From Sphingomonas sp. DG1-23 (GTDB lineage: Bacteria; Pseudomonadota; Alphaproteobacteria; Sphingomonadales; Sphingomonadaceae), in NCBI RefSeq assembly GCF_030730875.1, contig NZ_JAVAMA010000001.1, positions 372,001 to 436,000 of the forward strand: a stretch of DNA of 64,000 nucleotides, read 5' to 3'. The notes under the pieces are model-generated. The model ran no database searches. It worked only from the letters and a program-made list of their open reading frames with translations, and was not told the DNA's origin. Position numbers and translations under genes: made by a program. Positions within the stretch are counted from its first letter, which is position 1; every line of letters starts with the position of its first letter. Below, piece after piece: positions 51,914 through 60,231 of this stretch.

Positions 51914-52519
51914 GTGAACAAGGTCCTCAGCATCGCAGTAGCGGGCGCGGCGCTCTTCGCGGGCGGCTGCACCACGACGCGCACCGCGCCGGTGGAAGTC
52001 ACGCGCTATCATCTCGGCCAGCCGATGGAGCGGACCACCGTCGCGGTCGAGCCGATGAGCGGCGCGGCGCAGATCAGCCCCGAATATCAGCTTTATGCCG
52101 ATGCGGTGGCAGCCGAGCTCGAACGCCTCGCTTATGTCCAGTCGCGCAGCGACATGGCTTCGGGCTATATCGCCGCGGTCTCGTTCACGCGCTCCCAGCT
52201 CGGCAGCTATCGCGAGCAGCCGCCGGTTTCGATCGGTCTCGGCGGCGGCGGGATCAGCGGCGGGCGGCGCGGCGGCGTCGGGCTCGGCGGGGGTCTCTCC
52301 TTCGGAATTGGCGGAAAGACCCGGCAGGTGATCGGCTCCGAGCTGGCGGTGCAGTTGCGCCGGCGCAGCGACAACACCACCGTCTGGGAAGGCCGCGCCG
52401 TCACCGAATCGGTGAGCGGCAAGCCCGGCAGCGATCCGCGCGAGGCGGCGACACGGCTCGCCCGGGCGCTGTTCAGGGACTTCCCAGGCGAGTCCGGGGT
52501 GACTACCACGGTCAAATGA
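51914..52519 (+). CDS. DUF4136-type lipoprotein
   Basis: 201 residues, exported and lipidated: the lipobox is LFAGGC after a short signal. The middle (EYQLYADAVAAELERLAYVQ) and the end (VWEGRAVTESVSGKPGSDPREAATRLARALFRDFPGESG) match DUF4136 lipoproteins. A Gly-rich stretch (GGGGISGGRRGGVGLGGGLSFGIGG) lies in the middle. GTG 51914 follows AGGAGG nine bases upstream. It overlaps the M14 peptidase gene by four bases (ATGA). Confidence 0.85.
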   Translation: MNKVLSIAVAGAALFAGGCTTTRTAPVEVTRYHLGQPMERTTVAVEPMSGAAQISPEYQLYADAVAAELERLAYVQSRSDMASGYIAAVSFTRSQLGSYREQPPVSIGLGGGGISGGRRGGVGLGGGLSFGIGGKTRQVIGSELAVQLRRRSDNTTVWEGRAVTESVSGKPGSDPREAATRLARALFRDFPGESGVTTTVK

Positions 52520-53634
52520 GCATCCAGATCAACGCCGCCTTCGACGGCGGCAACATCCGCGTGGTGGCCGTGGACGGCGACCGGGTCGACCTCGAGATCG
52601 TCACCGATCATCTGTCCGACTTCTATCAATGGTTCCACTTTCGCCTGTCCGGCGCGAAGGGGCGCACCCTCACCTTCCGAATCCTCAATGCCGGCGGCGC
52701 GGCCTATCCGTTCGGTTGGCCGGGTTACAAGGCGCGCTGGAGCACCGACCGCGAGCATTGGCGGACGACCGACGCCGACTATGCCGATGGCGTGCTCAGC
52801 TTCACCCGGCCGATCGATTCGGAGATCGTCTGGTTCGCCTATTTCGCGCCCTATTCGATGGAGCGGCATCACGATCTGGTGACGCGCATCGCCGCACAGC
52901 CCGGCGTCACCCATCGCGAGCTGGGCGTGACGCTCGACGGCCAGCCGATCGACTGCCTGAGCCTCGGCGAGGGTCCGAAGCAGGTCTGGCTCTATGCCCG
53001 CCAGCATCCCGGCGAGACCATGGCCGAATGGTGGATCGAAGGCGCGCTGGAGAAATTGACCGACCTCGACGATCGCACCACGCATGCGCTGCGCGAAAAG
53101 GCGACCTTCCACATCGTCCCCAACATGAACCCCGACGGGTCGCGCCGCGGGCATCTGCGCACCAATGCCGCAGGAATCAACCTCAACCGTGAATGGCACT
53201 CGCCGAGCGCGGAGAAGAGCCCCGAGGTCCTCGCGGTGCGCAACCGGATGGACGAGACCGGCGTAGCCTTCGCGATGGACGTACATGGCGACGAGGCGAT
53301 CCCCGCCAATTTCCTCGCCGGCTTCGAGGGCATTCCGAGCTGGACCGACGAACTCGGCGAGAAATTCTACAATTTCGCCCGCCGGCTCGCCGATTCCACG
53401 CCCGAATTCCAGCTCGATCTCGGCTATGAGAAAGCCGCGCCCGGACAGGCCAATCTGGCGATGTCGACCAACCAGCTGGCCGAGCGGTTCGGCGCGGTAT
53501 CGATGACGCTCGAAATGCCGTTCAAGGATCACGACGCCAATGCCGATGCCGAATTCGGCTGGTCGCCGGCGCGCTGCAAAGTCCTCGCGCATGCCTGCCT
53601 CGACACGCTCGCCGGCATGATCGACGAAATCTGA
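52516..53634 (+). CDS. M14 family metallocarboxypeptidase (CCP-like)
   Basis: 372 residues. An N-terminal beta-sandwich (about 1-130, the M14_N domain seen in cytosolic carboxypeptidases) precedes the zinc peptidase domain. Ligands and catalytic residues are visible: RQHPGETMAEWW (His, Glu), NLNREWHSPS, MDVHGDE and, near the end, TLEMPFKDHD (catalytic Glu). There is no signal peptide, so it is cytosolic. It overlaps the lipoprotein stop (ATGA) and the GNAT start (TGATG). Confidence 0.9.
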   Translation: MSIQINAAFDGGNIRVVAVDGDRVDLEIVTDHLSDFYQWFHFRLSGAKGRTLTFRILNAGGAAYPFGWPGYKARWSTDREHWRTTDADYADGVLSFTRPIDSEIVWFAYFAPYSMERHHDLVTRIAAQPGVTHRELGVTLDGQPIDCLSLGEGPKQVWLYARQHPGETMAEWWIEGALEKLTDLDDRTTHALREKATFHIVPNMNPDGSRRGHLRTNAAGINLNREWHSPSAEKSPEVLAVRNRMDETGVAFAMDVHGDEAIPANFLAGFEGIPSWTDELGEKFYNFARRLADSTPEFQLDLGYEKAAPGQANLAMSTNQLAERFGAVSMTLEMPFKDHDANADAEFGWSPARCKVLAHACLDTLAGMIDEI

Positions 53635-54089
53635 TGGAGATACGCGAGGGAGGACTCGACGACCCGCAGGTCGTCGCGCTGCTGAACGTGCATTTCGCGG
53701 GGATGCTCGCGAATTCGCCCAAGGACAGCTGCCACTTTCTCGATCTCTCCGGGCTGCGTGCGCCCGGCGTCACCTTCTGGAGCGCCTGGGACGGGGCGGA
53801 TCTGCTCGGCTGCGGAGCGCTCAAGCAGCTCGACCCGCAGCATGGCGAGATCAAGTCGATGCGTACCGCAGCCGAGCATCTGCGCCGCGGCACCGGCGCG
53901 GCTCTGGTGTCGCACATCCTCGGCGTCGCGCGTGGGCGGGGCTATAAGCGGCTGAGCCTCGAAACGGGTTCGGGACCGGCATTCGAGCCGGCGATCGCGC
54001 TGTACCGCCAGTTCGGCTTTACCGATTGCGCGCCGTTCGCCGATTACAAGGAAGACCCGTTCAGCCGGTTCATGTCGCGGGTGCTCTAA
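53634..54089 (+). CDS. GNAT family N-acetyltransferase
   Basis: 151 residues. The acetyl-CoA motif is EIKSMRTAAEHLRRGTGAALVSHILGVARGRGYKRLSLETG, followed by the last strand PAIALYRQFGFTDCAPFADY. ATG 53634 overlaps the stop of the peptidase gene by one base, so it is cotranscribed. Substrate unknown. Its 3' end overlaps the convergent antiporter gene by four bases. Confidence 0.9.
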   Translation: MEIREGGLDDPQVVALLNVHFAGMLANSPKDSCHFLDLSGLRAPGVTFWSAWDGADLLGCGALKQLDPQHGEIKSMRTAAEHLRRGTGAALVSHILGVARGRGYKRLSLETGSGPAFEPAIALYRQFGFTDCAPFADYKEDPFSRFMSRVL

Positions 54090-55624
54090 CCCTCCTCGAT
54101 CGTGCGCTGCTCCGCCGGGCCGATGGCGAGTTCGTGCCAGTCGAGCGCTTCCTGCAGGCGCTCGAATTCCTCCGCGCCGATCGCGTCCGTGTCGCGCAGC
54201 GCGTGCAGGCGTTCGCGCTGCGCCGCGATCGCCTTGAGCTTGAGCCGCTGCCGCGCGAGGAAATCGTCGCACGCCTCGCCGCCATCGAGCGCCGCGCGAT
54301 CGATCTCGAAATGGCGCCGCATGTCTTCGGCGACGTGCCCGCTTTTTCCTTCGAGCGCGGCGATTCCGGCCTCGGCGAGCGCGCGCTGTGCATCGACTTT
54401 CTCGCGATGATCGTTGCCCTCGCCGAGCCCGAGCAGGCGGATCAACGGCGTGAGCGTCAGCCCCTGCAGCACGAGTGTGGTCAGCACCACTGCGAAGGCG
54501 GCGAGCACGATCAGGTCGCGCTGGGGGAAATCATTGGGCAATGCGAAGGCGGTGGCGAGCGTGACCAGCCCGCGCATCCCGCACCAGCCGACCACAATGC
54601 CTTGCGCGAAGCTGGCCGGCTCGGCCTCGCCGCGCAGCACCGCGAATCGCGCGGCGAGACGGTTATAGACCAGCACCCAGACGATGCGGGTGACGATCAC
54701 GGCCGCCACGACCATCGCCGCGACGCCGGCGGCCTCGCGCAGCCGTGCGGGATCCATCCCGCCGACGATCGCCCGTGCCTGCATCCCCATCAGCAGGAAG
54801 GCGACGACGTTGAGCACGAACACCGCGACGCCCCACACCGCGAACGACTGGATGCGGTTGCGCGCGTCGATCTTCATCCGCGGATCGTTGGCGATGAACA
54901 TCGCCATCGTCACCACGCAGAGCACTGCCGACAGCCCGAGCCGCTCGGCGACCAGCCACGCGATGAAGGTGTTGACGAATTCGAGCAGATTCCCGCCGAA
55001 CGAGCTGCGCGTATAGGGGATGATGTAGCGGAACGCCCAGGCGAAGAAGAGCCCGAGCGCGATCCCGCCGGGTACTGCGAAGCCGAGCTGGAGCGCGACC
55101 TTGCCGTCGATCCCGCCATGGCTCTGGATCGCCACCGCGGCGCTGAACAGCAACAGCGCAGTGGCGTCGTTGAGCAGGCTCTCGCCGGTGAGCTCCTGAA
55201 CGGCCCGGCGCGGCAATCTGGCCGAGCGCAGCACCGTCGTCGCCGCGGCGGCATCGGGCGGGGCGACGATCGCGCCGAGGGTGATCGCCGCAGCGAGCGG
55301 CAGTCCGGCAAAGGTCCAGCCGATCCACGCGACAACCGCAGTAGTGAGCAGGACCGCAACCACCGCGAGCGCGACCAAAGGTCGCCAGAGCTTGCGGACT
55401 GCGGCGAGCGGGAAATCGAAAGCCGCATCGAGCAATACCGGCGCGATGAACAGAGCGAGCGCGGTATGGCCTTCGAGTGCGATCGCCGGGCTTCCCGGAA
55501 CCAGCGCGACGACCACGCCCGCGGTCGCGAGCATCGTCGGATACGGAATCCAGCTTCGCCGTGCGACTTGCAGCAGCACGACCGCGAGGAGCAGCAGCGC
55601 GACGAGGCTTTCGAAGAAGGTCAT
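54086..55624 (-). CDS. Na+/H+ antiporter (CPA1/NhaP-like)
   Basis: 512-residue membrane antiporter with about twelve helices and a C-terminal cytosolic helical region. The ion-binding Asp residues are in TLGAIVAPPDAAAATTVL and GESLLNDATALLLF; the second is the classic ND motif of CPA1. The C-terminal 120 residues are charged and may regulate activity. ATG 55624. It stands alone on the minus strand. Confidence 0.92.
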   Translation of the reverse strand: MTFFESLVALLLLAVVLLQVARRSWIPYPTMLATAGVVVALVPGSPAIALEGHTALALFIAPVLLDAAFDFPLAAVRKLWRPLVALAVVAVLLTTAVVAWIGWTFAGLPLAAAITLGAIVAPPDAAAATTVLRSARLPRRAVQELTGESLLNDATALLLFSAAVAIQSHGGIDGKVALQLGFAVPGGIALGLFFAWAFRYIIPYTRSSFGGNLLEFVNTFIAWLVAERLGLSAVLCVVTMAMFIANDPRMKIDARNRIQSFAVWGVAVFVLNVVAFLLMGMQARAIVGGMDPARLREAAGVAAMVVAAVIVTRIVWVLVYNRLAARFAVLRGEAEPASFAQGIVVGWCGMRGLVTLATAFALPNDFPQRDLIVLAAFAVVLTTLVLQGLTLTPLIRLLGLGEGNDHREKVDAQRALAEAGIAALEGKSGHVAEDMRRHFEIDRAALDGGEACDDFLARQRLKLKAIAAQRERLHALRDTDAIGAEEFERLQEALDWHELAIGPAEQRTIEEG

Positions 55625-55652
55625 TAACCCATGCTAACGCACCGAAGGCGTT

Positions 55653-56372
55653 TCAGGCGAACAATCGTTCGAGGAAGTCGGTCATCGCGCGCCAGCTGCG
55701 CCTATCGGCACGCGGTTCATAGGCGATCGGCCCGGGCCCGGCCCTGCCCGCATCGGTGAAGGCGTGGCCGGCATGACCGTACGCGTGAAGCTGCCAGTCG
55801 GCGCCGCTTTCGGTCAGTTCGTTGGCGAGCGCGACCGTCGTCTCGGGCGGCGAGATCGGGTCGTCCCAGCCGTGGCAGATCAGCAGCTTCGCAGCGATCG
55901 GCGACACGCTCGCGTAATCGGGGCGGTCATAGACGCCGTGAAACGACACGCCGCCGCGGATGGCGAGCCCGGCGCGGGCCATGTCGAGCACGCATTTTCC
56001 GCCGAAGCAGAAGCCGATCGCCGCGGCCTTTTCGGGGTCGGCCTGCGGCAAGCCGGTGAGTGCGGCAAGCGACGCGGCGAGGCGGTCGCGGAGCAAGGCG
56101 CGATCGGCATTGAGTGCGTCCATGTAATGGCTGCGGTTCTCGGATCCGAGCGTAGTACGCTTGCCCTGCCCGAACAGATCGGCGGCAAACGCAACATAGC
56201 CGAGCCCGGCGAGAGCCTCGGCCTTGCAATTGTCCGCTTCCTTCTGGCCGAGCACATTGGGGAGGACGAGCAGGCACGGACGCGGGCCTTCGACGGCATC
56301 GTCCCACGCCGCGACTCCCTCGAACGGGCCGCCGGGACCGCCATGAACCAGAGCCTGCCGAACGATCGCCAT
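55653..56372 (-). CDS. Dienelactone hydrolase family protein
   Basis: 239-residue alpha/beta-hydrolase. The catalytic triad is C122 in GFCFGGKC, D171 in [10 protein letters not shown] and H203 in GHAGHAFTD. The cysteine nucleophile is typical of dienelactone hydrolases. It lacks the ortho-cleavage operon genes, so the natural ester or lactone substrate is unknown. ATG 56372 has GGGAGA upstream; it is divergent from gpmA. Confidence 0.92.
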   Translation of the reverse strand: MAIVRQALVHGGPGGPFEGVAAWDDAVEGPRPCLLVLPNVLGQKEADNCKAEALAGLGYVAFAADLFGQGKRTTLGSENRSHYMDALNADRALLRDRLAASLAALTGLPQADPEKAAAIGFCFGGKCVLDMARAGLAIRGGVSFHGVYDRPDYASVSPIAAKLLICHGWDDPISPPETTVALANELTESGADWQLHAYGHAGHAFTDAGRAGPGPIAYEPRADRRSWRAMTDFLERLFA

Positions 56373-56445
56373 GGCGCATCTCCCTTTGCGAAGCCGCGCC
56401 ATCTCTCTATCAGCCGCGGCGAACGTTCAAGCCGAAGGAGCCGTC

Positions 56446-57132
56446 ATGCCCACGCTCGTCCTCATCCGCCACGGCCAGTCGGCGTGGAATCTGGAGAATC
56501 GCTTCACCGGCTGGTGGGACGTCAACCTGACCGATCAGGGAATCGAGGAAGCCAAGGCCGCGGGCAAGCTGCTCGCCGACAAGGGCCATGACTTCGACCA
56601 ATGCTATACCAGCCTGCAGACCCGGGCGATCAAGACGCTCAACCTCGCGCTCGAGGAAATGGGCCGGCTCTGGCTTCCGGTCGAGAAGGACTGGGCGCTC
56701 AACGAACGGCATTATGGCGGGCTGACCGGGCTCAACAAGGCCGAGACCGCGAAGATTCATGGTGACGAGCAGGTCCAGATCTGGCGCCGCGCGTTCGACA
56801 TCTCGCCGCCTTTGGGCGCGGCGGACAGCGAGTTCGACCTGTCGAAGGACCGCCGCTACGCCGGGATCAAGATCCCGCAGACCGAGAGCCTCAAGGACAC
56901 GATCGCGCGCGTCCAGCCTTATTGGGAGAAGAAGATCGCGCCCGACCTGAAAGAGGGCAAGCGCGTGCTGGTCTCGGCGCACGGCAATTCGCTGCGCGCG
57001 CTGGTCAAGCATCTCTCTGGCATCCCCGATGCCGAGATCGTCAACCTCGAGATCCCGACCGGGCAGCCGATCGTCTACGAGCTGGACGAGGCGCTGGTGG
57101 CGACGGATCGGTACTATCTGAGCGAGCGGTAA
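56446..57132 (+). CDS. gpmA: 2,3-bisphosphoglycerate-dependent phosphoglycerate mutase
   Basis: 228-residue glycolytic enzyme, 3-phosphoglycerate to 2-phosphoglycerate. [20 protein letters not shown] has the phosphorylated H9, and [24 protein letters not shown] and the [16 protein letters not shown] motif complete the site. ATG 56446 follows AAGGAG. A REP-like repeat element follows the stop. Confidence 0.96.
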   Translation: MPTLVLIRHGQSAWNLENRFTGWWDVNLTDQGIEEAKAAGKLLADKGHDFDQCYTSLQTRAIKTLNLALEEMGRLWLPVEKDWALNERHYGGLTGLNKAETAKIHGDEQVQIWRRAFDISPPLGAADSEFDLSKDRRYAGIKIPQTESLKDTIARVQPYWEKKIAPDLKEGKRVLVSAHGNSLRALVKHLSGIPDAEIVNLEIPTGQPIVYELDEALVATDRYYLSER

Positions 57133-57156
57133 GCGGCTCGCAGGCTCGAGATTTTG

Positions 57157-57286
57157 TTCGCGCAGAGGCGCAGAGGACGCAGAGAAGTTTAGCTCACGGT
57201 TCCCACGAGAGACTAGCAAGCGTCGAGATAGGGCCCGCTGGCGCGGCGGACCATCCACCTCTGCGTCCTCTGCGCCTCTGCGCGAA
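57157..57286. repeat. Two-copy inverted-repeat element, copy 2 (130 bp)
   Basis: Arms at 57157-57184 and 57259-57286 are near-exact inverted repeats of TTCGCGCAGAGGCGCAGAGG type, matching copy 1 at 48471-48597. It fills most of the gap between gpmA and purE. Confidence 0.8.
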
Positions 57287-57378
57287 CCTCTTTACTTCCT
57301 TCGCGCCTCGACGTGAATCGAAGTTGCCCTCTCTCCCCTCCCCTACTAACAACCCCGCTTCCGCAACACGGGGCAGGC

Positions 57379-57864
57379 ATGTCGGACGCAGCTAAAGTCG
57401 GCATCATCATGGGCAGCACTTCCGACTGGGAGACGATGCGCCATGCCGCGCGAGTGCTCGACGAACTCGAAGTGCCGCACGAGACCAAGGTCGTGTCGGC
57501 GCATCGTACCCCGCAGCGGCTCTACGATTACGCCCATTCCGCCGCGGATCGGGGGCTCAAGACGATCATCGCCGGGGCGGGCGGCGCGGCGCATCTGCCG
57601 GGTATGGCGGCGGCGATGACGCATCTGCCGGTGCTCGGCGTGCCGGTCGAGAGCAAGGCGCTCAAGGGCGTCGACAGCCTCTATTCGATCGTCCAGATGC
57701 CCGGCGGCATTCCGGTGGGCACGCTGGCGATCGGCAAGCCCGGCGCGATCAATGCAGGGCTGCTCGCCGCGGCGATCCTCGCCACTTCGGACGACGCGCT
57801 CGCCGGCCGGCTCAGGGCATGGCGCGCCGCCCAGACCGACAATGTGGCGACCGACCCCGAATGA
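57379..57864 (+). CDS. purE: N5-carboxyaminoimidazole ribonucleotide mutase
   Basis: 161-residue class I PurE, which moves the carboxyl group from N5 to C4 in purine synthesis. The signature [14 protein letters not shown] binds the substrate phosphate, and [14 protein letters not shown] and [24 protein letters not shown] complete it. ATG 57379 is chosen over an upstream one because the protein then begins at the family's first strand. It overlaps purK by four bases (ATGA). Confidence 0.96.
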   Translation: MSDAAKVGIIMGSTSDWETMRHAARVLDELEVPHETKVVSAHRTPQRLYDYAHSAADRGLKTIIAGAGGAAHLPGMAAAMTHLPVLGVPVESKALKGVDSLYSIVQMPGGIPVGTLAIGKPGAINAGLLAAAILATSDDALAGRLRAWRAAQTDNVATDPE

Positions 57865-58931
57865 CCGCTTTGCCCCCCGGATCGATCATCGGCATTCTCG
57901 GCGGCGGCCAGCTCGGGCGGATGCTCGCGGTCGCCGCGGCGCAGCTCGGCTATCGCACCCACGTCCTCGCTCCCGACGCGGAGAGCGTCGCCGCGCAGAC
58001 CGCCTCGAGCTACACCCGCGCCGATTATCATAGCCGCATCGTGCTCGACGAAGTCGCCGGGCAGACCGACGTGGTGACCTACGAATTCGAGAATATCGCG
58101 ATCGGGCCGGTCGAATATCTCTCGGACAAGGTGCCGGTGCGGCCGGGCCCGCAGAGCCTGTCGATCGCGCAGGACCGTGCGCGCGAAAAGGCGTTCGTCG
58201 GCGCGCTCGGCGGGCGGACCGCGCCTTGGGCGCCAATCTCGACGCTCGATGAGCTCAAGGCGGCGATCGACCAGATCGGTACGCCGGCGATCCTCAAGAC
58301 CTTGCGGCTGGGCTATGACGGCAAGGGGCAAGTGCGGATCCGCGACGCCGCCGACGCCGAGGCGGCCTGGACCGATATCGGCGAGCGGCCGGCGATCCTC
58401 GAAGGCTTCGTCACCTTCAGCCACGAATTCTCGATCATCACGGTGCGCGGGCTCGACGGTGAGCTGACCAGCTATCCGCCGCCATGGAACGAGCATGTCG
58501 ACGGCATCCTCGCCCGCTCGACGCTCCCCGCCCCCCCCGAGATCGCGCGGCACTGGGCCGAGGCGGCGACGCTGGCGGGGCGCGTGGCGGAGGCGCTCGG
58601 CCATGTCGGCGTGCTGACGCTGGAGTTCTTCGCGACCGCGGACGGTCCGGTGTTCAACGAAATGGCGCCGCGGGTACACAATTCGGGGCATTGGACGATC
58701 GAGGGCGCCGAGACCTCGCAGTTCGAGAACCATATCCGCGCAATCTGCGGGCTGCCGCTTGGGAGCACCGCGCTGACCGGCAGCCATGTCGAGATGATCA
58801 ATCTGATCGGCAGCGACGCGGACAATTGGGCCGAACTGCTCGCCGAGCCGGGGACGCATCTGCACCTCTATGGCAAGGGCAATGCCCGGCCGGGCCGCAA
58901 GATGGGGCATGTGACGCGGGTCAGGCGCTAG
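57861..58931 (+). CDS. purK: 5-(carboxyamino)imidazole ribonucleotide synthase
   Basis: 356-residue ATP-grasp enzyme that supplies the N5-CAIR substrate of Pur[26 protein letters not shown] is the N-terminal Rossmann-like motif, followed by [14 protein letters not shown] and the ATP-grasp signature [30 protein letters not shown] 57861 overlaps purE (ATGA), so the two enzymes are produced together. It ends before a C/T-rich repeat fragment. Confidence 0.96.
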   Translation: MTALPPGSIIGILGGGQLGRMLAVAAAQLGYRTHVLAPDAESVAAQTASSYTRADYHSRIVLDEVAGQTDVVTYEFENIAIGPVEYLSDKVPVRPGPQSLSIAQDRAREKAFVGALGGRTAPWAPISTLDELKAAIDQIGTPAILKTLRLGYDGKGQVRIRDAADAEAAWTDIGERPAILEGFVTFSHEFSIITVRGLDGELTSYPPPWNEHVDGILARSTLPAPPEIARHWAEAATLAGRVAEALGHVGVLTLEFFATADGPVFNEMAPRVHNSGHWTIEGAETSQFENHIRAICGLPLGSTALTGSHVEMINLIGSDADNWAELLAEPGTHLHLYGKGNARPGRKMGHVTRVRR

Positions 58932-58933
58932 GC

Positions 58934-58976
58934 CTTACCCCCTCACTCTTCCCGCTGCCGACGTGGGAGAGGGAGT
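58934..58976. repeat. C/T-rich repeat fragment after purK
   Basis: CCCCTCACTCTTCCCGCTGCC followed by GGGAGAGGG is a fragment of the C/T-rich family, between purK and the convergent DUF1206 gene. Confidence 0.5.
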
Positions 58977-59777
58977 CTATACCTTCACCCGAATGCGCCG
59001 GTAGCGCGCCTCGATCAGGCTGAAGACACCGAACAGGCCCAGCCCGATGCCGGTGGCCGCGAGCAGCCAGGTGCCGCCGGGCTGGTCCTGCAGCGCCGCG
59101 AGCGCGTCTGCCATGCCGCCCGCCTCGCTCGCGCGCGCGCGCCACGCCGCGGCCGCGAAGAACAGGCCGGTGACGGCGAATACCAGCGCCCGGGCGCCGT
59201 AGCCGATCCGGCCCGCGGTGCAGACATAGCCGGGCGTGGGCGTATCGCCGTGCAATTCCGCGACGAAATCGCCCTTCCACGCCTTTCGCGCCTGGAGCAC
59301 CGCCCCGCAGAAAAAGCCGAACGCGACGGCGCCGACCAATGCCGGCCCGAATGGTTGATCGAGCAGCCACGCAGTCCAGTCGCGCGCGCGCTCGTCATTG
59401 GGCGAGGTATCGCTTCCGGACCGGGGATGGAGCGCAAACCCGGCTGCGACCCAGGCGAGAACGATATGCGCGAGGCCGCTCAGCGCCAGCCCGCCGCGTT
59501 CGAAGAGGTTCTTCGCATCGGGCTTGCTGCGCGCAGGGTTGGCCGCCGCCTCGGCGAGACGCCACAGCGCATAGCCCGCGAGCCCGGCGGCGATCAGTGC
59601 CAGCAATAGGGGGCCGAAGGACTTGTCGGCCAGCGACGCGATCGCACCCTGATTGTCCGCGGTCTCGCCGCCGCGCAACGCGGCGTCGACGGCAAACCAG
59701 CCGATCAGCAGGTATACCAGTCCCCGCGCGGCGAAACCCAATCGCGCGAGCAAAGTCGCCCTGGTCTCCGACAACAT
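58977..59777 (-). CDS. DUF1206 membrane protein
   Basis: 266 residues with six hydrophobic helices arranged as three DUF1206 repeats (LARLGFAARGLVYLLIGWFAV, ERGGLALSGLAHIVLAWVAAGFAL and AGRIGYGARALVFAVTGLFFAAAAW). The family is common in bacteria but unassigned. ATG 59777 gives the usual length. A sequence resembling the EcfG/sigma-stress promoter lies upstream (59808-59832). Confidence 0.9.
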   Translation of the reverse strand: MLSETRATLLARLGFAARGLVYLLIGWFAVDAALRGGETADNQGAIASLADKSFGPLLLALIAAGLAGYALWRLAEAAANPARSKPDAKNLFERGGLALSGLAHIVLAWVAAGFALHPRSGSDTSPNDERARDWTAWLLDQPFGPALVGAVAFGFFCGAVLQARKAWKGDFVAELHGDTPTPGYVCTAGRIGYGARALVFAVTGLFFAAAAWRARASEAGGMADALAALQDQPGGTWLLAATGIGLGLFGVFSLIEARYRRIRVKV

Positions 59778-59807
59778 GCGCGGCCCCTTTTCGTCGAACG
59801 GGTGCCA

Positions 59808-59832
59808 AACCGCTCGAAACACAGGACGTTCC
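59808..59832 (-). promoter_or_regulatory. Candidate EcfG-type stress promoter for the DUF1206 gene
   Basis: On the minus strand, GGAAC (59832-59828) is followed by 16 bases and GGTT (59811-59808). The alphaproteobacterial general-stress consensus is GGAAC-N16/17-CGTT, so one base differs. It sits about 30 bases upstream of the start codon. Confidence 0.4.
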
Positions 59833-59855
59833 TGAAGCCGGACGGCGCAACGAAA

Positions 59856-59887
59856 AAAGGCCCGCCTCCTGTGAGAAGCGGGCCTTT
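59856..59887 (-). terminator. Rho-independent terminator after the 99-residue gene
   Basis: AAAGGCCCGC and GCGGGCCTTT form a 10-bp stem with a 12-base loop. Read on the minus strand the stem ends in a run of six T, 22 bases after the stop of the gene at 59909-60208. Confidence 0.85.
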
Positions 59888-59908
59888 CGATTCAACCGGA
59901 AGCTGATT

Positions 59909-60208
59909 TCAGCCGCGCGTACCGACGATCGGGAAGCTGCCGAATGCGCCCGCGGTGACGGTGCCGTTGAGATTGTCGCCGTCGACCGTCGCCTCGACGG
60001 TGAGCGTCATCGGCATCGGCACGGTGATGTCGAGCGAGAAGGTCAGCGTGTCGCCATCGACCTTGCCGTCCTTGATGTCGGTGGTGCCGAGTCCGCCCGA
60101 AAAATTGCCGGTGAAGCTGTCGCCCGCGCTCTGCACGGTCAGCACCGCCTGCTGGTCGCCCATCGGCGACTTGGTGACTGTGTTCCAGCTGCCATCGACA
60201 TTCGCCAT
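59909..60208 (-). CDS. Small unknown protein downstream of the M16 peptidase
   Basis: 99 residues, rich in Thr, Gly and Asp, with repeated strand-turn patterns (SGGLGTTDIKDGKVDGDTLTFSLDITV, TVEATVDGDNLNGTVTAGAFG), suggesting a beta-barrel or sandwich. No signal peptide. I do not recognise it as a named family. ATG 60208 follows AGGAGAGACG and lies 23 bases after the M16 stop, so it is cotranscribed. A strong terminator follows. Confidence 0.75.
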   Translation of the reverse strand: MANVDGSWNTVTKSPMGDQQAVLTVQSAGDSFTGNFSGGLGTTDIKDGKVDGDTLTFSLDITVPMPMTLTVEATVDGDNLNGTVTAGAFGSFPIVGTRG

Positions 60209-60231
60209 CTCGTCTCTCCTGATCTCGGAAA

